Of a stretch of DNA of 64,000 bases, positions 12,801-24,800 are shown in pieces (the stretch's first letter is position 1; the number at the start of each line of letters is the position of its first letter). The notes under the pieces are model-generated. The model worked only from the letters and a program-made list of their open reading frames with translations. It ran no database searches and had not been told where the DNA came from. The translations under genes and the position numbers were made by a program. Source of the DNA: Balanoglossus misakiensis (taxonomy: Eukaryota > Hemichordata); contig CM082594.2 in NCBI GenBank assembly GCA_040954595.2, forward strand, positions 9,486,001-9,550,000. Direction: 5' to 3'.

Positions 12801-15800
12801 GTGAGAAAACTGATGAAAAACCAGGCTGTATATATTTAACTACTGTATACGTATCAAATACCAGGTCATGTGTTTCCAAGAACTCTCCACTGTGGTCTGT
12901 CCTTTGGTCAAGCAAGGTCAACATCCAAGCTTGTTTCTATCCTTTGGTCAAGCGAGGTCAGAACCTCACTCTGTCTCGTGAAGCAAGGCCAAAATTGCTT
13001 TGTCTGGACCGGACGAGGGGTCATGTCCAACATTTGTTTGAGTGACTTTATTGTGATATGCCTGACCAAGATTTTACATTTTACAAAGTTTTAAGTTTCT
13101 CATATGTTGATAGTAAGGTCAAATAGACGTAACTCTGACCTTGTCTATGTTATTTTTTTCTGTCTGCATCCTTTTACATGCAATTGAGCATGGAGAACAT
13201 ATTAAACTTTTATTTGCCAAATTGTTATGACATCCATGGAAAACAGTGATAATATGACATCAACTCTGAATTATGACATGTGAATGATATTTTGTACAAA
13301 TCAAGATTTTACGCCTCAGTTTAGAGGTAAACCTGGATGCAAATCTAAAAAAAAATGTAGGAATAATATCACAGCATTCCAAGTCGCCCACCCAAGTCTA
13401 GTTCAGCCAGGACTCAGATTATTTCCACGCCTCAGAACGCCTAATAATTTGATATGAATGATCACAAGCATTTGTGTTGTAGTTTATACTAGTGTTTGAG
13501 TGTTAACCCTTTGCATCTCTCCCCGGAGGGATAGAGTTTCCCCGGTCACACACACACTGGTGCAGAAGTCACGCCTGTTTTTGTTTAGGTTCATGTCGGC
13601 CTAACAGATGGTTGTCTGGCATCATCAGACTGGGTCTGTTTGGTCTACTGTGCAGTCGATTCCTCAAAACTCATTAAAAAGGGTTTATGTTCCCTACAGC
13701 TGCACTCAACTGATGTAGGTTCACTGTTTAGGGCATATGCCATCAAGTGTTACCCAGGGTTCTGGGAATTTATTTCTGGAATTTTAAACCACTGTATCGC
13801 GGAAAGTTTTTGAAGGTGCCCAGGGAAAAAATGGGAATCATTCTCAGAAAGTCCCGGAAAGTTGATCCATTTATTCCTGTTGGTGTGCATTGATCAAGTC
13901 ACACAACTGCTGTGTGATCCAATCCTGAGTAAATGATGACTCTTTAAACTTCAAGCATGCCTGATGAAACTCCAGAAAAACTTCTGGAAAGCCATAGAAT
14001 TTAGACAGAGCTTTGGACCTTGATAGCTTTATGAAGGCTGCTTGTCCGGAAGTCTTGTCATAGAGGTTGGCTGCCTGGTGGCAGTTTGTAAAAAAAAGCG
14101 TCTGGGGAAATTGGGCAAGGTTTCCTCCAGGCATGCATTGCCTAACCTTGAATAAAAAGTTTTAAAGAAACTTGCATTGATGGTTTTAATTGTAAGCTAC
14201 CACAAACCTTGCACTGATGGTCTAGACTGAAAACATCTGAATTTTGAAAGACATTTCACACCAGTGATCATACGACCACTGCTGCATCTCAGACCCATGC
14301 TTAACTGTTGATAATGTAATAGTAGTAGCTAGCGTTCAGTAGTCGTAGTGACGTAGCCCTTTCTTCTTACAGCAAAATATCTGGCAAAGTCAGTGATCAA
14401 CGACTTTGATGAATACAATGACTATAAAATGAGGTTTCAATGTTACACAAATTTCCTGGAGACTTGTAGCCCGTGAAATTCAAGGCTGCACTGTCAAAAG
14501 ACCAGGGCCAACTTTGAATGACAGGGAAGGTGAAAAAGAAAAGAGTATTGTAGCAAAAAAGAATTCCTCACATTTGGCTGATAACCTTAGTAGCGACTCA
14601 AAATGACAATCTCACAGATTCAATTAATTGCTACTAACCAAATTGCTAGACCTGCTAAAAAACAAACATGAAATGCTAACATTGATTTTGGCCGTCGTGA
14701 ATGATAAAGTCTACACTACCTAAATTATGAGAACAGAGTACTATTTTTTTCATTCATTCATTCAAGGAAAATTAAGTTTGGCACTTGGGTGTTAAAACTT
14801 TGAAACTTGACTGTTTATTTGGGGTATTGAAGGTTGTATATATAGAACTTTTCTTGCGCATTACTTTTTGTGAGCAGCATATAATTTATAGTAAATTGCG
14901 GTTAAAATGGTCTGTTAATTCATCCAAGGCATTTTCTTGAATTCTATGTTTCTGTTATGGTCTAAGATGTTGGTAATTCCTTTTCTCAGTGTACAAATAT
15001 ATTGTGTGTGACTGAGCTTTCCACTGACACTTGCAGTGTGACAAGGAATTTCTGAAATTTCATTGCTATGGTTACCAGCATCTTCCATCCATAACAGGAA
15101 TATTGGGATTACGGAAATTTGCATGGCTGCCTTGATATGAATAAAATGCATGATGACTTTTGTTTTGGATATGAATGACAAGTCATATGGATATCCATGT
15201 ATTTTAAATAATCTTATAAATATTATCTGCGCATCTTTGCATACGGCTTCAGCTTTTATTTTTTATTCCTTACAATCGCAGCTGCTGCTTTCTATTACAG
15301 CATAACGCTTTCTTTCTTTCAGGCGCCATGCACGTGCTTAAATATGTAAAGAGTTCACAGATTTTTTTTCTTGCAGTGTGTTCGTTGCGTAGTCGTTAAT
15401 TGTAGTTGTTTAACCGTGTCCAAACTGATGCATGTCCGATTTACAGAAACTGGTTTTGGCCAGACCCGCTGAACTCCTTCACTGCACTTATACCACGCCA
15501 GCCAATACACTGGGTGTTTGCACAGGACCTGCACCAGAGCTCTCCACAAGGCTTTACGTTGGCTGAGAAACTGAATTCACCTGTTATATTCCCCCCTACA
15601 CAGTCAAGCTTTACTACTCTTGAGTAACTGATTTTTTGCTTCCTCTCCCCTTTTTTGATAAAGAAATGTTCACTTTTTGTGCTGTTTCTTGGCCCAAAGT
15701 ATCATATCTTCATGATATTCTTGTTTCATCATTTTTGTCTGCATAAGCTCCATTTCATCGAGCCATTTGCCAATTCCATTTTACCCACTATGCCAATGTC

Positions 15801-18800
15801 ATATGTCATTATCTGCTGTGCCAATCCCCAGTTACCTGCATAATGCCCATCTCATACACTCTGAGACTCAGGAGCTGCAAGATGCATTGATGCTATTCTA
15901 ATGGCCTTGCCTCATCTTATACCACTTTTTATTAGTTTTAGTGCAAGCACCCAGTGTGCGTTTTGATATTTTTTGTTTTTCTTTGTTTTGTTTTGTTGTG
16001 TGTGCGCGTGCGTGTGTGTACGTGTGAGGATGATTTCATAAGTTTTGCGTTTCAGTGTCACTGTCACAGATCCCCATTGTTAGTGTCATATCTTGTAATT
16101 TTTCCCAACAGGTTTCAAATTAGTTCTTACATTCTCTGTCTATCTCCCCCCGTACTCCCATCGCCTCATTTTGAACATCTCACAACACTATCATGCTTTG
16201 TCATTTTACACGATGACCAAACCCATCTTAAAGGGGCAGTGTGATGGCCTTGGTCTGCCGATTTAAAAACTTTTAAAAACTACGACATCTCACACATCCA
16301 GTAGCAGTGGAGTCCCCAACTCACATCACACATACAGTTATTCCCGGTGTTATTTCCCAATCTTACAATCCGTGAAAGTGTCCTTTCCCAACACACCCAA
16401 CCACGGAAGTAAGTGACTGTCCCAACACACAAGACAAGCAATGGAAACACCGTCATGTCACGCAATCCATGTACGCTTGCCACACACTGAACAAGACAGG
16501 AGGCAGTGTGCGGTACGTGCCGTTCGAGGCCAAACTGACTAAAATCACGGTTTCTTTTCATCTGTTCTTTCTGTTTCTCAGCCAACATAAGTCCAAGAGC
16601 AGGTGAGATAAGTGTTAGTGCATTCTCCTCTAGTACCCCATGGCTTATATCTCTCTCTTCAACCCACCCACCCACCCTCCCTCCTCCAAGAACACTACCC
16701 TTTTCTAAGATTCCCACGCTTGCCTCAGCTACACTATACAACCTTAAAGCCCTAAGATATTTTATAAGCAAGTTTTTTTCAATCTGTAATTTTCTGTTGT
16801 GTACTCTGTTCTTCTGTACCAGTTATGTACATTGCAAGTGTAGATTTTTTCTGGATTTAACACCGAAATAAAATGATATTGTAGTTTTAGTCTGGTTTGA
16901 AGTTATTTTAGTTTGCAGTTTTGCTCTGTAAGCATATTTCATCTAGCATTAACTTGTCATCAATACTGAACAGCGAGTTGTCTGTGATTCTCGAAAGAAA
17001 AATAAAACCAATGTGTCTTTGTGCAAAAAGATTGAAAGATTCCTGTACAACCTTCATCTATTCAATATTATTCTGTATTGCGGACATTTTGAGTTGAAAC
17101 ACAGAACAGAAACATTGTTTCGTATTTTGGCAGGGAGGTGCAATCTCATTGGTTGTCACCTTTTGCACCAAAGAAATTGACCAATCACAGACTAGACTGG
17201 AATATCTGTCCAAATCACAGACAACTTTGCAAGTAGATCAGTTCCAGCTTGTGAGACAACCAGAAGAACTTCCACACTGTATTGTCAACTTTGGATTAGT
17301 CCTGCAAAATTCTCTTTACCAAAACACTACAATAATTTCCCATTGCTCACCACTGTCATTTCTATAAAAGTTTCAGGGAACTACCATCATTTTGCCATCT
17401 TCACAAACACTAGATAAGTTAGTTCTGTCATTCAGTGTCAACATGTTTTAGTCAAACTTCACCAAGAGTAATTTGCTCACAGCTGGAACATTTGCTGGCA
17501 ATAACATACAAATATACACCCATTCCCATTTAAGTATAGCTTCAACATTTAAATGAAATGGTTTCTGATAGAGTTGTAAACTAAAACATTGAAGGTTGGG
17601 GGCGCTATAACACTTTTGCGTGTGCCACATGCCAAGCTCTGAACTTCTGAAGAAAATTATAGTAGTATGTTATGGTTGTATGTATGTGTGTGAACTGTTG
17701 AAACTGTTATAATTGAAAGAAAGAGAAGGAAAATTTTAATGAAATGATTCTGTTGAAGCGCTATTTTCATCACTTAATTCATCTCAAACTCTGCATAAAG
17801 ATTGGCAAGGCATGAACTTAGAACTTTCCAAAAACTTTCTTGAGGTAGATTATGTGTGAGCTGGATGCTTTTAATGTGCACCAGTCCTTTTACAACCGTA
17901 TTGTGGGACCAGCAGACAAAAAGACGGGGTGAAGGGTTATAAATTGATAAGCTAAGCCAGGCCGAGGTACTGAAGATGACTCATTAAAAACGTCAAACCT
18001 TGGATGTGCCAGAGAAGTTTTCTCCGACTATAACTTTGAATATTATCGCGCTTGCAAAGCAAAGGTATGTTTATGTGATATCTAAGTGTTGTGTGTGGGG
18101 AGTTTGGCCTTGAGTGTTTCATTGCAATGGTAGAGATGTGTTTGATAATTCTGTCGATTCATGGGTTCGATAGATGAGGGATAATAAAGAGTAAATGAGG
18201 TTACAGGGATTATTTATATGTTCGAGTTGATAAAGTTTAATATAGGGGACTGAACTTTAAAATTTACCATGATTGACCACTTTTGGTACCAGCAAGGATT
18301 GGCTATTTAGTCACATTCCTAGCTCCTCCAGTACAGCATTGCACAGTATTTACTAGAACAGCTACCGTCTCTAAAATCTCAGTTATTCCCCTGTCCCTCC
18401 AGGTGAAATCGCGGCAGTCAGTGACCTCCCATGCCTGTATCTAGGAAAGATCTATTTTCACAGAGAGGAGTGGCAGGCAAATGCATGCTCCAACTGTACT
18501 TGTAGAAACTCTACGACCACTTGTATAAGTCGTACATGTGAAATACCTAGGTGTTCAGATCCATATACACCCGAGGGAGCTTGTTGTGCAAGATGTCCTG
18601 AGAGTGAGTACAGATTTTTTTAAACTTTTTTTCTTTTTCTGCTATTTTTTTCTTTTCATTTCTTCATTTTTTCACTTTATGTGAATTTGTGCACATTTTG
18701 AAATCCCATTGTCTATGTCTATTAATGTTGCGATTTTTAGATAAAAAATACTTTTAACCCCATTCAGTATGGGGTGTCTTTCTTGTTTTTTATATGTCAA

Positions 18801-21800
18801 CTGTCAACCTTTTCAAACTTTTGAATATTTTGTTCTTGTTTCATCCATCCATTTTGAGTCTATCCTGTTTCCTTTGTTTTGTTGCATTCCATTGTCTTTG
18901 CAATTTTGCAATCATCTTTTCCACCCTTTGTCATTGTGTTCTCATCAGTGTGTCGATATCTTCAACAAGCAAACCTGTCACTCATATCTCTATGTCAACA
19001 TTTTTCGAGCATTTTTCGAGACATCTCCCTCCCATCTGTTAAAGGTCCGGATGTTAAAATACTGATGATTACCATGAGACGATCTCTGAAAAGCTTCCAC
19101 TTTCCTTCCTCTGTTCACTTATCCAGCATGTGCACACATGTAACATGCACACCTGGACTGGTACACCTGGGATTTTTTTGGTGTGAAAGTTAATTCCCAT
19201 GCATTCAGGTATGCATGGGATATCACTTTGGCATTACGTATTTCATCCAAGAAAATGTTACATGAACACCAATATATTGCGCTTGAAAATCTCATGTGTA
19301 TGGATAACACATTCTGTTTTTCCACAGATGTTGTTATTATCGATCTGAAAGTGGATCTTCCTCCTGAGGCTATGACTATCGAAGGGTTGACAAACAACAA
19401 AATCACATTTGATGTCATCGGATTGTACAATGAAATCAGTACCAGTCTAACTGGGGAAAACTTGTGGCGAATGAACGTCTTTGGCAGCAAAAGTCCTGAT
19501 GGCACCAAGGGGAAAAAACACTCGTTAGTTCGAAACGCTTTAGACGAGGACCAAGTGGACACACCTGTGACGCTTGGCTCACCTTTAACCTTCCTGGATG
19601 TGATGGCGAATATGGACATGAAGAATTTGCTTTGCAGTGATCTAAAGTATCTTTGCGTGAAACTGATCAAAGATCCAAAATCAAAGCCTAAATTTGAATT
19701 TGAAGGGCAACCACCCGAAGTTCTACAAGCATGTGCAGAACTTCCATGTAAAGGTAAGCGTCAGAAAAGGTTCTCTCAGTCTTCCATTCTGTAGAGGTGC
19801 ATGCAAAAGGAATAACTTTCAATGACCAGGCTGAGTTTGATAGTAAAATCAACCAAAAAATGGGAGCTATTAGTATACTAACACCAATGATCTTTGAATC
19901 CTTTTATTTCTAGGTGTGATAATCACAGGAAATACAGTAAGTGTTCCTGATGGCACCATGGTACAAGAGAACACACCCTTCAACCCTATAAGTCTTGGTA
20001 TAACCTACGAAAGTGACCCTCAGGGTTCATCCATATTCGGTACGGACCTTTGGAAACTAGAGCTGTATGGTAACCCAAGACCAGACGGAACAGGTAAACC
20101 GGTTCCCATAGAAACCCAGGCTCTGTCTCCAGTGCAACGTAGCCAGGCGCTGGCAGGCGGTGTGCCGATTGAGTTTTCACCGATTTCCACAAATGTCGAC
20201 ATGACTGGCATTGCCTGTGAAGATGTGCCGTATTTCTGTATGACGTTGTCCAAAGGCAATAAGCCAAGCCGAGAGTTCACTCTGACTGGGGATCCTGACG
20301 AGCGCGTCTTCACTGGATGTGCTGCTATTCCCTGCAAACGTAAGTTGCAATATAGCTGTCCACTCTGACTGAATTATCTGTATTTTAAACATCTGTTTTG
20401 AGGTCCAAACTTCCAGATCTCAGGGCTACACTATAGTTTTGGGGTCTGCACTTTTGGATAACCACTCTTAACTACTGCATAAAGGGGCAAGACTACACTT
20501 TCTATGTCTGAACTGTAATTTCTTAGGTACCCCTGAAAAAGAATTTTACTTTTCAGAGATGATCATTATTTTTTTTAATCTTCCCTCCAGCAAATAATCA
20601 ACTGAATGTGGTTGACACAAAGTTGAACATCGATCCGCTGCCTGAGGTTAAAGAAGGAAGCCCGACCAACCCCGTGGACTTCAGCGTTGACGTGACTTCT
20701 GATCCGACAAGTACGGACATCGACGGCGACGACTTGTGGAAGTTGAAAACATTGCTGAGTACCTCTCCTGATGCCAGCACAGACCGAGAAGTCCTCAGCG
20801 AGGACGTGTTGCCGCCACCAGACAAGGACAAGGACTTGCCGTCAGCCTCCACTATCAAGTTCCCTGACTTGACCACGAATGTCGACATGAGAAACAAAGA
20901 CTGCGATGAAGCCAAATACTTCTGTGTTGAATTGAGCAAAGATCCTGCAGCTGATCCAGACTATACGATGACAGGACGATCTCAAGATTTAGTAGACTGT
21001 GTTCCTATGGATTGTACTGAAGGTAAAGAATGTTCGAACTTAAATTGGCCTCTGTATATCGAAACATTCTCTGTTCATAGTGACAAATTCAATCTTCGTT
21101 ATGTACAAAATAAGTGTTTCAATGTATGAGAATATCTGCAGTTATCATCTTTTCTATTTTTGTTATTTTTTCCTGTAGCTGACAAGGAGTTAAACGTGAT
21201 CGACACAGATATAAAAGTAGATGAGCCACCTGTCGTTGAAGAAGGCACACCATCAAATCCTATCGACTTCGACGTTGACGTGACTTCTGACCCAAGAAGT
21301 GACGACATTGACGGTGATGACTTATGGAAAGTTAGAACACTACTGAGTTCGACTCCGGACGGACAAACAGACCGAGATATCCTCAGCGAAGATGTGTTGC
21401 CCCCACGAGACAAAGACAAAGACCTGCCGTCAGACTCAACTATCACTTTCCCCGACCTGAATACAAATGTGGACATGAGAAACAAAGACTGCGATGAAGC
21501 CAAATACTTCTGTGTTGAAATGAGCAAAGATGACAGAGCCAATCCTGATTACACCATGACAGGACGACCTGAAGATTTGGTAGACTGTGTTCCTCTGGAC
21601 TGTAAAGAAGGTATCTCCAAACTATGATTTGATATTCACCTTTGAACACCACGATTTTTCCTGCCAAAATTCTGGTACAAAATTTTCTTATTTTGCATAT
21701 TTTTCTCAAATTTTTTCCTTAATTTTGGACCAAGTTGACATAATTTTTCATTGGCAGCCGTTTTTGATTAACATTTCAGAAAAATTACAGAAAAAGTTAT

Positions 21801-24800
21801 GAGGGTTAATTTTGTGAAAGTGTTTCAATGAATGAGAATATCATCATTTCTATTTTTAATATTTTTCCCTGTAGCTGACAAGGAGTTAAACGTGATCGAC
21901 ACAGATATAAAAGTAGATGAGCCACCTGTCGTTGAAGAAGGCAAACCATCAAATCCTATCGACTTTGACGTTGACGTGACTTCTGACCCAAGAAGTGACG
22001 ACATCGATGGTGATGACTTGTGGAAAGTGAGAACACTACTGAGTTCGACTCCCGACGGACAAACAGACCGAGATATCCTCAGCGAAGATGTGTTGCCCCC
22101 AAGAGACAAAGACAAAGACCTGCCGTCGGACTCAACTATCACTTTTCCCGACCTGAATACAAATGTGGACATGAGAAACAAAGACTGCGATGAAGCCAAA
22201 TACTTCTGTGTTGAAATGAGCAAAGATGACAGAGCCAATCCTGATTATGCCATGACAGGACGACCTGAAGATTTGGTAGACTGTGTACCTCTGGACTGTA
22301 AAGAAGGTATCTATCATTTTTTCTTGCCAAATGCTGGTGCCAAATTTCCTTATTTTTGCACATTTTTCTCTCATTTTTCCTTTATTCCTCATGCCGAGTA
22401 TTTTCAACTGTGAATATTCATCTGAACTTTATTTTTTCGTATTTTCCAGAGGATAAACCTGTCAATGTGGTCGAGACAGACCTAACTCCTCACAGTAATT
22501 ATCCAGTCAAAGAGGGATCGCCGAACAACCCAGTTGATTTTGACGTACAACTGGAGTCTGATCCGACGGGAGGCGACGCAGACGGAAACAACCTGTGGAA
22601 AGTGAAAACGTTCACCAGTTCGACACCAGATGGTCGCAACGACAGAAATACGCTTGACGAGCAGACCCTGAGGCCGACTCAGTCGGATCAAGATTTGCCT
22701 GCCGGCGATTCCACAACCTTTTACAACCTGCGAGCAAACGTGGACATGACAACTCTGAAGTGTGGTGAAGTCGACTACCTGTGCGTAGAAGTCCAAAAGG
22801 AATACAATGCTGATCCTGATTTTGACTTGCAAGGAAGTCTTGTGGACTGTATACCCTTACGGTGCACTAAAGGTTTGTCTGTTGCCATGGGGACGCGTCG
22901 ATTCTACCAGCCCCTCTGCTAGTGGTCATCTCCTCTGCCCGCTTAGTTTGGGTCTGACCTCGGCGCCTTCAGTGGTGTAGTTAGAGAGCCACACAATATT
23001 GAGAAATTGGAGGAGGTTTAGGAGACAGGGTTTCCACTGAAAGGGCTTTCCTCCATCTCTGCCAATCGATCAAAAACGCTTCTGATGTTTTTATGTATGC
23101 TAGTATCTTGGTACAGCAGTTTGTGTCCTCTATATCATTGCTTTCCAAACTCTGATGAGCACTCTGGTTCCAACCCCTGAAACTTCTTTTCAGCCCCCAT
23201 CCACTTTTGTCGTCTGTGAAATTGGCCAAAGGTGCCAGATCCTCTTGTGTCACTCCCATCATAGAATCACAGTTTCTACACTGCTGTAGACTGTGAAGTT
23301 CTTTTACCAGCTCCTAACCACTTGCAGCATACGGAATCGTGGTTCTGGTGAAGGTTCTTTAAGTGGTTGAGGCACCCTTTCTTTTCCATTGATTTCACAT
23401 ACGGAGGTCGCTCTTCCGGATCTGTAGGCCTTTCTGCATACATTTACATTCCCACCACTGACTTCACCACTGTGTCCTCAGACTATACACTTTCTGTCAC
23501 TTAAATCTCAGACAGGTGAACTTTTCAGCACTGTGCCAAGTGGTATCCATGCTCGAAAGAAGATGGTCCTACTGCATGCAGAGATGATCGTACATGTACT
23601 TTGTTACAAACACACACATCACACATTCCCCTCCCCCACAAACAGCTGAGTATTACCGTGCATGCCTCCACTGTAGACAACACAATTTTGTCTTGCACAA
23701 CATTCCACGTTTAGTCACAACACAGGTTCCAACAACTGCAGCATCGATGGGCCACCGCTATTACTGTGAAACCGTTTTTCTCTTTACAGTGTGTATTTTC
23801 AAAATGTTTTTAAACTGTTGTAAATCATTGATAAGTTTTTTGACTGTTTTCAGTTGTCACCTAATCTGTTTTGTCTTCTGCTTTTTTTTCATGAAATCTG
23901 ATTATCAGGAGGTGATACGGTGAGTAATTTCATCATTTTCAACGCCATAGTGATTTTCCTTTGCTGTTGTGATAAAAGTCATTAGCAAAAACGAAAATGT
24001 AGATAGATTTGTAGAGTGGACAAAGAACATTGGAATAATGATGATCAGTTAAAGATCAGATTTTTGCCATAACTTGCATGTGGTTTGATTGGCATGATAA
24101 TTTTCATTTGGATGGACTGGACAATGCCAATTTACTATTGTCACAAGCATTTTCATTTTTATTTTCATGAAGACATTGGTTTTAATTGGCATGAACATGC
24201 ATGTCTGTTAGAATGTCTTTTGATTGCTGTGAAAGTGTTTAGTGTTTTGCATGATGAGGCAGTTTCCTTTTAAACCATGTTGAGTTACTATGGTTACTCA
24301 ATCAGTTGCCATGACAAAATTGCCTTGTTTGCTAGCGAACAATCTTGTTGCGATGACAACAATGTAAGTTTCAACAAAAACGACAGCATTTACTTTGTGA
24401 TCCATCTCTGAGCAGAATTTTATCAGCATGGCTATACACTCAAATTGATTAGTTCAGAAAATTAAATTTGATAAACATGACATTATTTTTTTTACCTTAA
24501 TTAGCATGATTTGATTAGCATGACGTTGATTGATTTGATTTTGCATGACAATGAGTTTTTCATCTTGATTAGCATGACATCAGTTGATTTGATTTGATTT
24601 GTTTTGACAAATTAATATTGCTATGACAACAATATAGCGTACAATTTGCATGTTATTGTAATTACAAATGATTGAAATTGCTCCAAGTTTCTTCTGTTTG
24701 ATCTACATTACAATTATGTTAGTTTGATGGTTCTGGTATACGAAACCCCCTGGACACATCATATACGTTTAACCAAATCTATCCGAAACTCTGGGTAACT

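Noticed and set aside
16280-16771. 163-codon minus-strand open frame in intron 1
   Set aside because: No recognisable motif, low-complexity Gly/Val patches and no splice or promoter context; length alone is not enough.
19119-19670. 183-codon minus-strand open frame over SURF1, and similar antisense frames over SURF2-6
   Set aside because: They are mirror images of the conserved SURF coding exons on the plus strand; the plus frames have family motifs, cysteines and splice sites, the antisense ones have none.
22981-23262. Minus-strand 93-codon frame suggestive of a retroelement fragment
   Set aside because: No reverse transcriptase, integrase or protease motif could be identified, so I only note it as possible old repeat DNA.
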